From NCBI GenBank assembly GCA_015680685.1, contig MNCI01002028.1, positions 121,333 to 185,332 of the forward strand: a DNA stretch of 64,000 bases. Direction: 5' to 3'. Made by a program: the position numbers and the translations under genes. Shown here one piece after another: positions 23,536-36,768 of this stretch (position 1 is its first letter; each line of letters opens with the position of its first letter). The notes under the pieces were generated by a model that was not told the origin of the DNA, made no database searches, and worked only from the letters and a program-made list of their open reading frames with translations. The DNA is from Gnetum montanum (Eukaryota; Streptophyta; Gnetopsida; Gnetales; Gnetaceae).

Positions 23536-26191
23536 ATGCTTTTGGTTGATATACAAGATCAAAGTATAAGTACGTGGGAGAAAATCAATTTGCCTTTGTA
23601 TCTACATTAACCTCATAGTGATGTTGAATGGTGTATCAACCTTGATTACCTAGATCTTAAGCTTGAGGGCCTTGTAGACCACATAGCGTCAATAGAGAAC
23701 CCTCTAGAATGACCTAAAAACCTAGTCAAAAACCTTGACTTAGAAGCAAGTGACATAACCAAAGACTTTCTAGTTGAGGTTCTTATCAAAATGCACATTG
23801 GTAAGGACAAAACCCTTAAACTAAGTTCCTCACTAAATCCTCAATATGATTAAGACATCACTAAGGTACTGCAAAGCAACATTAGATATGCCAGGCCTAA
23901 ACCCATGTTTAGTCTAACACAACATCATACTAGACCCTTGCATTAGATGGGTTAAGTAAAAAGTGTGTAAGATTAGACCTTATTTGGCCTTGGTAGTTTG
24001 TGATGAAATCTCAAAGCTCTACCAAGTTGGTTTCATTAGGGCTATTGACTACATAGAATGGGTGTCAAACATAGTCATAGTCCCTAAGAAAAATGGAAGT
24101 ATCCATATTTGCATTGATTTTCAAGACCTAAATAAAGTGACTATCAAGGATGACTTCCCCCTATCTAGTATTCATCAACTTATCAATACTACAGCCAAAC
24201 ATGCCTTATTATCCTTTATGGATGAATTCTTGAGATATAATTAGACTGGGATTAACCTAGAGCACCAACTTAGCATGACCTTTATGATCCCATGGAATAC
24301 CTTTTACTATACTATGATGCCATTTAGCCTTATGAACTTTAGAGTGACCTATCAATGAGCCATGACCTATATATTCAACAATTACATGTTAGGTTTGCTC
24401 AATAATCACATAGATGACATAGTTATTAAGTACCAAGTAGCCAATGATCATGCTAATGACCTAGACCTTGTGCTTAAATGATGCCTCACGTTTGAGCTTA
24501 GGTTGAATCCTTAGAAATGTCTCTTTGGTGTTAAGACTAGTAAAATGCTTAGCTTTGTAGTCTTTAAAGTAGGGAAATGTGTCAATCCTAATAAGGTTAA
24601 GGTCATATTTAAATTAGCAATGCCTACCAACCTTAAGGAGCTTTGAGGATTACAAGGCAGATTATAGTTTATTCATAGTTTTATCACTAGGCTTACAAAT
24701 AAGTTACAACCCATGCAACATTTTCTTAAGAAAGGAGTTCACTATGAGTGGATGGCTCAATGCTAAGAGGCCTTTGAAAACCTTAAGAAAGAGTTGATAC
24801 AACTACATACAATCTATCCTCTATAAGAGGGTAAACCATTATACATTTACCTTGTCATCTCTAATGCATCCATTGCCTCTCTACTCTATCAGAAACATGA
24901 TGATGAAGTCGAAATGTTGGTATACTACCTTAGCCATGCATTAGTAGCCCATGAGACCTAATACACTAAAATGAAGAAGTATTGTCTATCACTAGTCTTC
25001 TCTTTGAATAATTGGAGACACTATCTCTTCAGAAGCCAAGTCAACATCATTTGCAAGGACAACATACTTAGAGCCATAATGACCAACATTTATGAAAGTA
25101 GTCATATAGCTGGATGGAAAGTGATAACCACCGAGTATGATCTTCATTACATCTGTTAGTCCTTAAAAAAAGGTCAAGCTATAGCCATGTATTTTACAAT
25201 TTCACCCATTGATGACCAAGTATGCATAGATCCTAAATTCCCTAGTGAACTCATTAACATTGTTAGTCAAGTGCCTGAGGGTTATGAGGTAGTCATGGAC
25301 TTTGACAGAGCTTCAACTGCCCATGGGGCTAGTGCCACTACCATCACAACATTCTCATCTCATGAGATCCAACCCTTCACCTATCATTTTGAGTTCCCAT
25401 GTACCAATAACATAGTGGAGTATGAAGGTTTGATTAGAGGGATGATGATATCTCATGACCTAGGAATTAGATGCTTAGCAATCAAAGAAGATTCACAACA
25501 ATTAGTTGAGGTCTATGTGGGTAAAGCCAAATACTTACAACCATCTTGTGACCTAGGGAAGCAATTGTTACAATAATTCATAGACATTAATATCCAACAC
25601 ATACCTCGAAATGAGAATGCCATAGCCAATGCAATTGCAATGTTAACCCTTAGCATGATGTCACATGTGTTTAGTAAACTACCCATCTTAACTGTGAACT
25701 ATGCTACTCCTATCATACAAAACACTAAGGATACCTTTATGGCCATCATTCATACTACTCCTCCTAGGGAATGTTATGATGATATCAAATTTTAGCTTAT
25801 GCATGGTGAATTATCACAAGTTCTAACTACTACTTAAAAGGATGTTGTACGCAAGAGATTAAAGAAGTATGTCATCATAGATGATAATACATTATATCGA
25901 CTATCCTATGATGGTGTACTCCTAAAGTGCTTAGGTAAAATAAATGCCAAAATAGTTCTAGAGGATGTTCATGAGGGTGTTTGTGGGGGACATATAGGAC
26001 CAAGATCTATGGTTTCTAAGACTAGATTGGTAGGCTACTATTGGTCTCATATGAAAATTGATTGCCTAAAGAAGATTAAGCGGTATGACACATGTCAATG
26101 ATATAACAACCTTATACATCTACCACCAACTAATTTGCATACCACTCAAATAACATGGTCATTTCAACAATGGGGGTTGGATACCATTGGA
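23536..26191 (+). pseudogene. pol: Element A pol, part 1 (RT, RNase H, second RNase H, integrase start)
   Basis: Frame opens at an ATG at 23,536 with a pre-RT stretch that matches C (ASDITKD versus ADNITKD). RT covers about 23,960-24,660 with WVSNIVIVPKKNGSI and a catalytic box reading HIDD at 24,407-24,418 (YIDD in C). RNase H lies at about 24,700-25,160. The second RNase H lies at about 25,280-25,660 (MDFDRAS, CTNNIVEYEG, HIPRNENAIA). The integrase N-terminal zinc region and the first core Asp follow (W-LDTIGPI-like phrase at 26,176). More than a dozen in-frame stops, many explainable as C-to-T or G-to-A. Element C sits at 26,197, and the protein continues at 45,085. Confidence 0.85.
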
Positions 26192-26196
26192 CCTAT

Positions 26197-27797
26197 TGAA
26201 ACACCACAAAAATTTGGACCTAACACTTTTGGATAAGAATCAAGCTAAGTCATGATGCTTCCCAGCATGACCGAAACTTGTGAACTTCACAAATAGCATC
26301 AAACGGAGTCGAATCAAACAAGTAAAAGTTCCCCAAGATCCACTAGTGACTACATCAACATCTGGAAATAAGAACTGCAAGTTTCAAACTCAAAACACTT
26401 AGTTTTGACTAAGTATACTTCTTGCACACTGGCCTGCATGCCCAGTGTGTGGCTCAGCATGCAGCAACTTTTGAGTGCCAAAAACTCACCAAAACAAGCT
26501 AGAAATAAAGGTTTGGATTCTCCATGATTGTCCCCAAGGTCCCCAGCAACTCTCAGGCTCCTAAAAATCAAGTTTTGGGCTCCAAATGATGGGTTTTCAT
26601 TTTTATATGCCCAGTGTGCATGCCCAACGTGCACCATCAAGGATTTCTCAAAACAGGCATCCCAAAACAAGATCTCAACCTACAATTGACTCTCAGAGGC
26701 AAGGAAATTGTCAGGCATCATCCCAGGCTCCCATAAATGAAGATTCAACCTTGAAATGATGCACTTCCATGACCTATACATTGAGCATGCATACTCTACA
26801 TACCCAGCATGCACAACCAAAAGCAAGGTCAATTAGATGATTTAGCCAACCTGCACACTGATCTGCATGCCCAACATGCACACCTAGTGCACAGCACAAC
26901 GTACGCCACTTGAAACCTTCCAAAACCATATTAGATCAAGTCCAAATGAGCTGAAAATCTACAGGCAGCATTCTCATGACACTAGAGCTCAAATCCAAGG
27001 GCCAAGTTCAAGATTCTCTGTTGTAACAGTAATGTTTGTTTGTAAAGTTCAATTCTTTTGTATTGGTCAAGTCTATACACTGGGTTCACACGCCTAGCGT
27101 GTACACGCTGGCATGCAGCATGCTGTACAGTTGTAATATTCTTTGCACTCGGGCAACTTAGCCACATGTCATCCAACCCAAAATTTTCTCACCAACGACC
27201 ACTCATACCACTTCAGATCTAAGTTTCACGCCCTAAAACCTATAAAAACCTCAATTTTTCACCAAGTAAGGGGGAGGGGAGATTAAAAAATCACATTAGG
27301 AAACGATTGGGAACACCAACCCTGCATGCTGGACTTCTACCTTGCATGTTGATCATACAGCCTTCACGCTGTGTCTACAATTGAAACCATCATACCATCA
27401 TCCTTCCGCATCCACCGGGGCTCTTCGTCCACCTTATGTCAGATCCACAACTGCGTTCAAACCAGTGCACTGTAATCTTCATTTTGCAATAAAATTGCTT
27501 CATTTCTGATCAAGATTTGTTACAGTTTTCATTCATTCTTGCTTACCTCTTTGTTTATATTCCTGCACATTTATGTTCTGGTTTACATTTATTACGCTAT
27601 TTACAAATAACCCAATGTATTGCACATTGGCATACGTTTGGGAAAATCCTCGTTTGATCTGCGTGCGGACCACCCAAGGTACTCTACCTTCATCAGTTCT
27701 AGCTCACCCTCAAGTGAACATAGAGTCTTTGTGCTTATCTACAGATCTCCTGGTGCTTTTTCATTCCAGCCTTGTACCAACAATCTCAGACAGTATA
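26197..27797 (+). repeat. Element C 5' LTR
   Basis: Matches 43,483-45,084 end to end. U3 carries many copies of words like cccagcgtgca and gcatgcccag (26,400-26,920 and again near 27,090-27,120), the family signature. The last bases are cagtata, against gtaca in the 3' copy. Confidence 0.93.
27239..27250 (+). promoter_or_regulatory. TATA box in C 5' LTR
   Basis: cctataaaaacc, conserved at 44,525 in the 3' LTR and in A's 3' LTR at 46,877. Confidence 0.55.
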
Positions 27798-27802
27798 GAA
27801 AA

Positions 27803-27820
27803 TGGTGCTAGAAGGAGGGC
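27803..27820 (+). other. Element C primer binding site
   Basis: tggtgctagaaggagggc, five bases after the LTR end. It shares its core with A and B. Primer tRNA not assigned. Confidence 0.75.
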
Positions 27821-28387
27821 CTCTTGTTGCTTAAATCTACTCTGAGCCATCACAGATGTCTTCAGATCCACTAGTCCATCTCATATACCCGCTCCCTATG
27901 ATCCCGGATCTATAGTTGATTTTCTCAGATTTACACTCTGTCAACATAGATCTAATTTTGAACCTTCCAAATCTACGCCCTGTTCAACCAAATCTACTGC
28001 AATCTCAGCGTGTATACGCTACCTAGCCTATCTGCATGCTATCCACTCTATCTGTATGGTAACCTATTCATCCTGTATACTGATTGTTGAAGCCTGTACG
28101 CTGGGGATTCAGTCCATACACTGTGGATCCAGTCTGCACACTGCCAGACTTAGGTGTATGCTATGTAGACCAGTCTACACACTGAGGGTGTACGCTAACA
28201 AGTATACCCATTCTATACTTAACCAAATTTTTTCCTATCCATGTTGTATATGCTAACAAAACTTAGTTAGATTTTCTCTCATTTACGTTGTTTACATTGT
28301 TTCAACACTTAGAAAACTTGTTTGCTTCTAGTCCAACACTTAACCAAATTTTTTTTAATTTATGTTGTCATACTTAAAGCACATAAA
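27821..28387 (+). other. Element C leader with signature words
   Basis: No coding. About 27,990-28,200 is dense in tgtacgctg, gtatacgct and tgcacactg, the same word family as in the LTR. The probable packaging and 5' UTR region. Confidence 0.5.
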
Positions 28388-31300
28388 ATGGACCCTACAA
28401 ACACCAATACTTCTGCTCTCCTCATCTCTGACCCTGGCGCGTCAATCTTATACCTTGTGACCACCACTAGACCCATTGTGACTCATGGTGAGGTCAACGC
28501 TCAGGGACCATCTCATCGGTCATTAAGAATACATGGTATGGATCCCACGTTCACCATCTTAATGCCTTAATAGTATAATTTTATTTGTGTTGAAATCCAA
28601 GCTAAACTAGCCATTGACCAAGCCGAGCTGAAAGCAAAGAGACACTATGAGTTAATTCACAAAGGAGGTCATGACTTCATTCCCACTACCTATGATGTCA
28701 TCCTCCTCACTGAATCCCACCATGAACTCCTATCCCAACTCCTCATGGCCAGGAGTCAAACCTTGTGGAAATCCTCCGTAGAACCTCAAAATGAAGATGA
28801 AGAAGATAATTTCATGGCTTAGTCCGAACACGAGGATTCGTACCATACTCTCAGTCCGCATACTTACGCAAACCCATTATTTCACCCTTTCACAGGGGAG
28901 ACCATGTCCCTCCATTCATTTAAAACCACTCAAGCACATGTGCCTCAACAGGAAGCATCCACTCTTATTCCCACTCTCCCCATGACCGATACTCAATTCA
29001 ATATACCCATCCCCACTATTCCTCCCATCACCACATTATCCCCTCTCTTACAAGTACAAACCCAACAACACCCCCCTCAAAATAATGTAGGAGTGACCTT
29101 CCCACCCCATGTGATTGGGATGCTGTTTGTGATACCTGCTTCTACATCTACTCACTATATACCATGAATACAAGCCCAAGGGACACCCTTCACCACTTCA
29201 ACTCAACAAGTTTAGGGTGTTCCCTCACAAATCATAATTGGACAGTGGGTCGTGACTAGCATGCAACCACATCAACCCCCTCATTACAACATACCACCTC
29301 CTACAATTCCACCCATGAACGTCCCTCAAGTACAACAACAACAACAACCCACCCCTTGCAGTATGCCACCCTTAGTAGCACCCACTATAAATATTCCACA
29401 AGTGCAACCTCCAACCACTCAACTTTCTTCTTTCCTGCCCACCGTACAACAATCTAACTTGCATACTACACAACATGACCAACCTGCCATTTCACCTAGT
29501 GCCCAAGACTGGGCTGAAGCTAAAAAGATAATGCAAGAACTCACTGATGAGGTAAAACACCTCAAAGTGGCCAACAATGAAGAGCTTAAAGTATTATACT
29601 TTTACCAAGATGATCCTATTAGCTCTTCGGTACCACCATTGACCCTACCCAAAGGAGTTTCTTCGCCTCAACTAACCAAATACAACGGGGAAGGAGACCC
29701 GAATGCCCATCTAGTCACATTTAGACTAGAATGTTTATTGCTTCAGACATGGCCCCATGCAATCTTATGTGTTTTCGCCATGTCCCTCACTAGAAGAGCT
29801 TTAGATTGGTACCAAGCCTTGCCTCGTAACTCCATATCCTCTTTGGAGGATCTCTTACACCAGTTCGTTACGAGGTTTAAATACAACCTGAAACCTGAAG
29901 TGACCTTGGATAGTCTAATACAGGTAAAAAAAGCACCGCTTGAACTTGTACAAAAATTCATTCAGAGATGGAGTGCTGCGCTAAATGAACTTCATGAACC
30001 AATCCCCGAAACATACTTACCATCTTATAGGGAGCCATGAATGACTTTGTTAAATACAAACTGTATTACCTAAGTGCACATACTCTTAGCTAAGCATTTG
30101 TACAAATTAAAAACATTGAAGAAGTAGCACAAAATAGCCATGACCCCACCTATTCAGCCTTTAAAAGTCAGCATAATAAGAAAGACAAAGAAAGGGCTAA
30201 GGCAACTCTAGTAGCAGTAGCAAAAACTCAACAAACAAGTATGAGACAACAAGGTAAACCACCTACCGCCCCTACTAGCTATACTTGACTTGTTCCCACT
30301 GCTGCACCCGGACCGTCCACATCACAAAATTCTACACTGAGTCATGCGCAAAACTTTGAGAGGAGAGACCCCTCTCAATACACACCATTGCCCATGAAAC
30401 CTTCACAATTATTTGACCAAATCTTGAAGGGTGGGCTAATGAAACATAAACAATTGTCCCCCACGGTAATTCAAAAACATGATTGATTCTATGAATTGGT
30501 CGAGAACCCAAGCTTGGCAACACTGGATGAGCCCCTAGTTCTAAGAGGCTTTAGACTAGACCAGTTTTGCGAGTACCACCAACGTAATGGGCATGGAACT
30601 AACTATTGTTTTACCTTGAAACAAGACATTCAATGAATGATTGATAAAGGTAAGATCACTTTTGATGAGGCCAACCAAGTCAAATCACAAAACCAGTCCA
30701 TCGGCATATATAAAGATCCCCTAAATACTAAAGAAGCACGATACATAATTAACACCATCTACACAGATAATAACTATGAAACACCAAAGAACCCCTTCAT
30801 AGTTCGTGTTCCCCCTACTGCACTAACATCACCTCAACCTTCATATTCCCCACACGATCCTCCTACCCTACAAAAAGCATTGGTCATCCGAGTACCTCCC
30901 GCAGTGGCAACAGCATAGGTACCACCCCAAACCAAGCCATTTTTTATTCGTGTACCCTCTGTTGATACAACTGCTAGTGTGACACCATCAAACTAGCCCA
31001 CTCCCTTCATGGTCCAGGTGCCACCGGCAATTGCTACGATAGAGGTACCAACTACAAATTTCCTAAACCCGTTTGTGGTCAAGGTGCCTAGGCAACCTAC
31101 TGTCCAAGCTCATATGCCTCAGACACAATCCCATCCCACCCCATTCATCATTTGGGTCTTGAAAAAACCCGATACTCCAACCCCAAATGTTCCCACACAA
31201 CCCATGCGAGAACGCCTGGCATATATGCTCACCAGGGAATGTTTGGAGAATGAATGTTTGGAGAAGAAATGTCAACACCTTGCACTGGGGCCCCCGAAAC

Positions 31301-32517
31301 CAACTCCGTTAAGCGCAATACCTATGGCTCCTTCTAACAATGAGCCAAGATTGAGTTATAAAGAGGAAAAATCAAGAATGCAACACATATTAAACCCAAC
31401 AGTCATGAAAAATAACATGAAAGTTACCCCACGTGAGATACAATTGTTAGGTCCAATGGATCAAGTGGCCATGGACAAGAATATACCCAATGGTAAAGAC
31501 TTAGCTAACACCCTAACACAAGTTACACAAGCCCTTAAAAAAAATAACAAATCATTAATCTTGTACGACCTCATATTGACTTTGCCAGTTCATCGTGAAG
31601 CCTTAGTACAATTGTTAACATCGATCCCAGTTAGCGAAAACCTACCCGCAAATGAACCCTCTATACATGTGGTAATGTCTACATGACAAAGATCCAAATC
31701 TAAATCATTAGGCTTTCACCCCAAAAACATTAAGATCAATGAGAAAATTAGAGACGTCACCCACAAATCCATGTTTATAACCATACGAGTTAATCAGTTC
31801 AAAATACATCGAGTACATGTAGATGATGGAGCAGCCACAAACGTAGTGCCTTATCCCATCTTTGAACAGTTAGGGCTTACAAAATTAATTAAACGAACAT
31901 CTACGACATGCCTGAAGTCATTTAATGGGTCACGAGTAGTGGTTAAAGGTACACTGACCTTGAATTTTATAGTAGGGGATCGATTCCCCACATCCACAGA
32001 CTTCATGGTTATTAATGAGATGCTTGGTTTTAACCTAATCCTGGGACAACCTTGGTTAGCCTAGTTAAAAGTAGTGTCTTCCCCCATTCATCAAGAGATT
32101 CACTTACCCTATGAGGGGGGTGAAATCATTATCCATGGGGATGCTGCTATATCCACCATCTCATCTCACACGGAGGCAAATCAAGGCTCCAAAGTTAAAT
32201 TTGAGAAGCCTGAACAAGAGGACACTCCACATGAGCATAAACTTGATAGAATTTCCAAAAATCCCATACCGAAAGAAACAAATGAAACCCAAAGTGATGA
32301 CCAACCCATAAATCATGATCCCTCAAAAACCAATGAAACACCACCTAGCCCTGAAACATCCAAGGATACTGACTCAGAGCCTACTCTGCTAGACATCTCT
32401 TGGGCAGAGCTACCATTCAACGTAATTAGCGAAGGAGATGCTGAGTATCGGATCGTACCCATTAAACCCACTCCTAACATAAAAACGAAAAAAATCAAAA
32501 AGTTATTAAACAATTAA
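28388..32517 (+). pseudogene. gag-pro: Element C gag-protease (lightly decayed)
   Basis: One frame from the ATG at 28,388 to about 30,040, then a second frame after a small deletion near 30,015-30,030, ending at 32,517. The N-terminal part is Pro/Gln-rich. The capsid-like core is at about 29,590-30,170 (KYNGEGDPNAHL, LKPEVTLDSLIQ). A single zinc-knuckle-like motif CEYHQRNGHGTNYC lies at about 30,571-30,612, the short form seen in Tat-type Gag. A long Pro-rich linker with repeated 'PFxVRVPP' phrases runs through 30,800-31,180. The protease is at 31,771-32,064 (HVDDGAATN, GFNLILGQPWL). About eight scattered stops. The active site reads D-D-G-A rather than the usual D-T/S-G. It would make the particle shell and its protease. 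Confidence 0.85.
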
Positions 32518-32529
32518 CAAAATATGACA

Positions 32530-32720
32530 GTTCGCAATGACGTTAAACTAAGGTCGTCTAAGATGACACTAAACTACACAAGTCTGGAATGACATTAAAC
32601 TATCGCATGTCCACAATGACATAAAACTAGCCATAGTTAGAAATGGCCGATTTACATCAAAATCCATCGTATCAGTTGATATCCCTCCTATTTATTTGTG
32701 GCCCGAAATGGCCTTAAACT
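32530..32720 (+). repeat. TAAACTRGCA-motif array C1 (after protease)
   Basis: Five copies: atgacgttaaactaagg, atgacactaaactac, atgacattaaactatc, atgacataaaactagcc and, after a gap, atggccttaaactagag (about 32,708). It begins within 20 bases of the gag-protease stop. Confidence 0.8.
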
Positions 32721-33108
32721 AGAGCAATTTTACTTTCATTTGCCTCAAAAGTTTAAATTCCCAATTTACATTCTATGATTAAGTCTTTGCAGTACAAGTT
32801 ACGCTTTCCTTTATGTCTTCCTTTATCGTTTGGGTTACATTTGCACTTTATTTCATGTTTACACTTAAACAACAAAACAAGAAAAAAGACTTTTGCTCCA
32901 TGTCCTTGCATTATTTCTTCTCAACATTCAGACAATGCCATAAAAAACAAAACAAAAAAAACTGGAATATGAAAATAACAAAAAATATATGAATACGTAA
33001 ATAGATGATTACAAACATTAACCAAGTTTACGCATCTGTTCATACACAAAAAAAAATTCGGTTTACAACACACAGAAACATAACTAATAAAAACGCCAAA
33101 TTTAAAAA

Positions 33109-36100
33109 CTAAACATCAGGATCAGGAGGGGCTTTCCCCTCAAACTCCCCCACATCATGAGTTTCCCCTCCACTAGGGCCACCTTCATAGCCACCATCAT
33201 CACCATCACTCTGTAAAAAAAAATAATAAAAGAAAATAATTAACTAAAAAAAGGGTAACATTTTTCTACTAAAAGCAAATAAAAAGTTACAAGTTTAAAC
33301 GACTTACCGAAGAGGATCCTCTTAGTCCAAACTCTAGCCGATGAAGGATTTCTTCTTCAAGGACACTTGCCCAATCTGTTCCATCAAGACCGAGATCAAT
33401 ATTGGCTAATGCCTTCCCTTTGTCCATAGCAGACCAAGTAGGATTTTTAAGAGGAAACTCCCCTACAAAAATCTCCCTAGAAGCTATAGTGATTACTCTC
33501 TTAGGAGATTCCATCTCTACCACAATGTGCCTAGCAAAGGCATCAAATGAAGACCATAAGCCTAACCCCTCTACAAACATCTCCAGTTGACGCCTCTCTA
33601 TGGATATCTCCTTTAATGAATTTTTATAATGATACTTATGATTCTTTTCATCTTGGCCCCATTTCCACACCTTAGAAGCAAAATCTTTCCAATCCTGACA
33701 CTTGAGATTCAGTAAATCAATTTGTGCCTTTCGCTCCGCTAGCTCCCGAGTCATAGTTACTTGGCGATTCAATAGATTCCAATATCTGGTATAAGTAACC
33801 TCGAAAGTTCGTCAAGAATGATCACCCATCAACCTAGCAGAGGCAAACTCATAGCATGACTTAAAATCATCTCGTTCTGCTGATAGTTTGGCAATATCTT
33901 TTTCCCCTGCCTGAATTCACAACCATAGCTTTTCGATAGAGTGCCTGCAGGTCCAAAGAGACTTGGCATTTTGCACAACACATTCTGCCACCTTATCATA
34001 AATCTATCTTGGCACTTGCTCAATTTCTGATGGTATTACAGGAAAACTGTCAATGCGAGTGGCCTTGGATGGATCCCACTTTAGTTTAGCACCTATCAAT
34101 ATAAGGAGAATATATATTAGACATTGGACAATAGAAACAGATGCAAAAATAGAAAGACTCAAAATGCTTAAAGCATATGTACCTATTTCAGGATGAGCTT
34201 GTTGGATGCAATCAACTACCTCATTGATGCTACCAAGGACAAAATCCATTTTACCTGGCATTTCGATCCAAGTAAATAGTTCATTTGTAGAAGATGGACC
34301 AACTTCGGTGGTTGTTTCCATTGGAGTCTTCATCATAGGTATTTCTGAACGAACATTAGGAGTCATCTTGGTTTCAACATCTACGCTTTGTAGCAGCAAA
34401 AGCATAAAATCAAAACTCTAAATAATGGAAATGAAATAATTCAAAAATCAAATAAACATAATAAGGAGAACATACTGAAACCCCTTTCTTCTTCCAAATT
34501 TGGAGGATTGCCAAGGTTTAACCTTCCTTTTAAGAAATCATAAAACATCTCGTCAACTTCATCCTGATCACCAGCGTGATCTTTTTCCATGGTGATTCTT
34601 GCTCGTTCTTCTATTTCTTCCCTCAGAGGGATGGGAACTTCCATCTTGTCATTACCCACTTCATTCTCCTCACCTTGGTTGATGGGGACCTCTTCTTCCT
34701 CTATGATCGACACTAATCCCTCTCTTCTTACTTTAGGAGTTGGCTCTGATGACATTCATAAGTTCAACATTAGTTTGATATAAATGACCAAAAAAAATAA
34801 TGATAATAATAATAATAAAATAAGGATAAATGAATGAATCAGGCTTACTTACCACGTGCAGATACTTTAAACCATATGTGTTTCACCTTTGGTTCATCTA
34901 TAGCTGGAGCAACCTCTCTAGAGCGCTTAGGTCTTTGAACTTTAGATTTTTCCTTCCCAATTGTCTCCTTGATTACTCGATTAGCTCTCCTAGTAGTATA
35001 GGGCACACCACCTGGCTCCAACCCTACATTATCACATGTATGGATTGAATGACTAGATGATCGTCCCATTGTAACAGAGACCGATTCATCAATCCCTTCA
35101 GGAGCATCTTGAGATTTAGTCACTTCAAACAAGTGGTGAATCCACGGGTGAGATAGTTGGCCACGATCCCTTAACACGTACTCATTACCCATGCGAACTA
35201 CTAGAAATTTAGCTAGTTGGCACAGGTAACCGGTGAAGAATGCAAAGGTAAAATGGGACTGTGCCTCAATGTTCGAACACAATCTCACTATCTCTCCGTG
35301 GAAACCTGAAATTAAAAACTGAGCCCAATTATAATGCACCCCAGTCTCCAGAATCATGCACATGATACGCATAGATTCTACCCCCAAAAGTCTTCACTTG
35401 GGACAAGGACTTAGGAAACAGTCGTGCTCTGAACAGTGGATACAGCTCATTTACTTCAGTTACTTTCGATCTTCCCTGCATAGGGAATACCTTAGCACCC
35501 TTAAGTACACCCAGCCAGTCCTCCAACTCACGAACAACATGGACCTCTTTTTGTGCTCTATCCAAAGTCACTCTAGCCCCATCTACTGGTACACCAAAGA
35601 GGTCTAAGAAGAACTCCACCAACAGATGGAAAGCTACTTTAATTCCCTTGACACGAGTGCTATAGTAAGTAACAGCTTCATTGAAAGAATCAACGATCAC
35701 AATCATCTCGGTCATGGAGATGTTAGGACTTAGAGCAGTAAAAAACTCCATGAGGCTAGCATCACTCAAGCAACTGATAATATGTGGTGGTGCCTTATCA
35801 TGAAACCACCGTTGTGCACCGTCGATCTCCCCGAATTTCATGGCCAAAGTTCCCTCAGTCCGGCCAGTTGTTATGGTGACTCCACTAGGGGTGACATTCA
35901 CTGTATGCATAGGGTAAAACCATGGAATCAATATAACTAATGAGGTAGCAAAACAAACAAACGTGAGGCATCAAAAACACTATTACTTACCATTGGCCAA
36001 TGGATTAAGACCATTAGAAGCTGAATCAANATAGATGGGGCTAGAGTGACTTTGGATAGAGCACAAAAAGAGGTCCNGTGCAAAAGCCTTGGAGTATCGT

Positions 36101-36768
36101 TTGTGAAAATGGACAATTTCACCTTGGTCTGGGCTAACACGGCACCATGGAGAGTGGGACTTGCCATGAAAGCCTCTAAGGCGGTATGAGCCAACGCGAG
36201 TCCATCATCACCTATGCATACTCCTTCTTTATCAAATCAAGGCCTAAAAAGAAACGATGGTCAAAATATGAAAAACCACTTAGCATCAAAGTAGAAATGA
36301 TAAATTAAACAACCTTACCTTTCTACCCTATACACCATTCCAGGAGGATTCTAGAACAAAGTGTGTACACAAGAGGCTAGGAATAACATGCTATTGATGT
36401 TGTGAGGGCTACATGATAATAGGTCTCATACACATGCCAATGGACAGGTGGATCTGGGCCCTCCAGAGGGACCATCCCCAACCATAAAAAATCCCTCATC
36501 GATGTTGACCATGAAGGCCACTATGCCATTTGATGATTCTAGTAACATAGTCTCAAGGAAACTCCATGCTAATTGTTCACTTAGGTGAGACCATATTATC
36601 ACACTGAATCCTTATAAGATGAAGGCGAGGAACTCACTGGCACCCATTCTGAACCATACCCCATCTCGATTGATGATCATATCAGGTACTGGCTCATCAA
36701 AATCAATAGTCCTGAACCACGCCAAAACTCCAACAAGCTCCATCACTAAGAGGAAAGGTTTAAGACCT
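33109..36768 (-). pseudogene. Element C antisense gene with six introns (near-intact structure)
   Basis: Minus-strand gene inside a plus-strand retroelement. Supported exons, 5' to 3': 36,768-36,319; 36,243-35,991; 35,900-34,853; 34,745-34,476; 34,385-34,183; 34,092-33,308; 33,210-33,109 (stop 33,111-33,109). Donors include GTAAGG, GTAAGTAAT, GTAAGTAAG, GTATGT, GTACAT and GTAAGTC; all acceptors end in AG; all joins keep one frame. The encoded protein (roughly 860 residues) has a globular N-terminal two-thirds and a Lys/Glu-rich, probably coiled-coil C-terminal third ending in a Gly/Pro/Asp-rich tail. Coding similarity to A's copy extends just upstream of the ATG at 36,743, so at least one 5' exon is missing here. 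Defects: seven single stops (three in exon 1, one in exon 2, three in exon 6), an extra base in a C5 run at 35,381-35,385, and an N-flanked patch at 36,030-36,077. Antisense accessory ORFs are known in Tat-lineage elements; I cannot name this family. Confidence 0.8.
36030..36077. other. N-flanked inverted patch (assembly artefact)
   Basis: Between N at 36,030 and N at 36,077, bases 36,032-36,076 are the exact reverse complement of 35,541-35,585. The patch breaks exon 2 of the antisense gene, which reads in two different frames on either side. Confidence 0.85.

Noticed and set aside
32074-32517. Independent 147-codon gene after the protease
   Set aside because: It is in frame with the protease after one stop and has a counterpart at the same place in B, so it is the tail of gag-protease.
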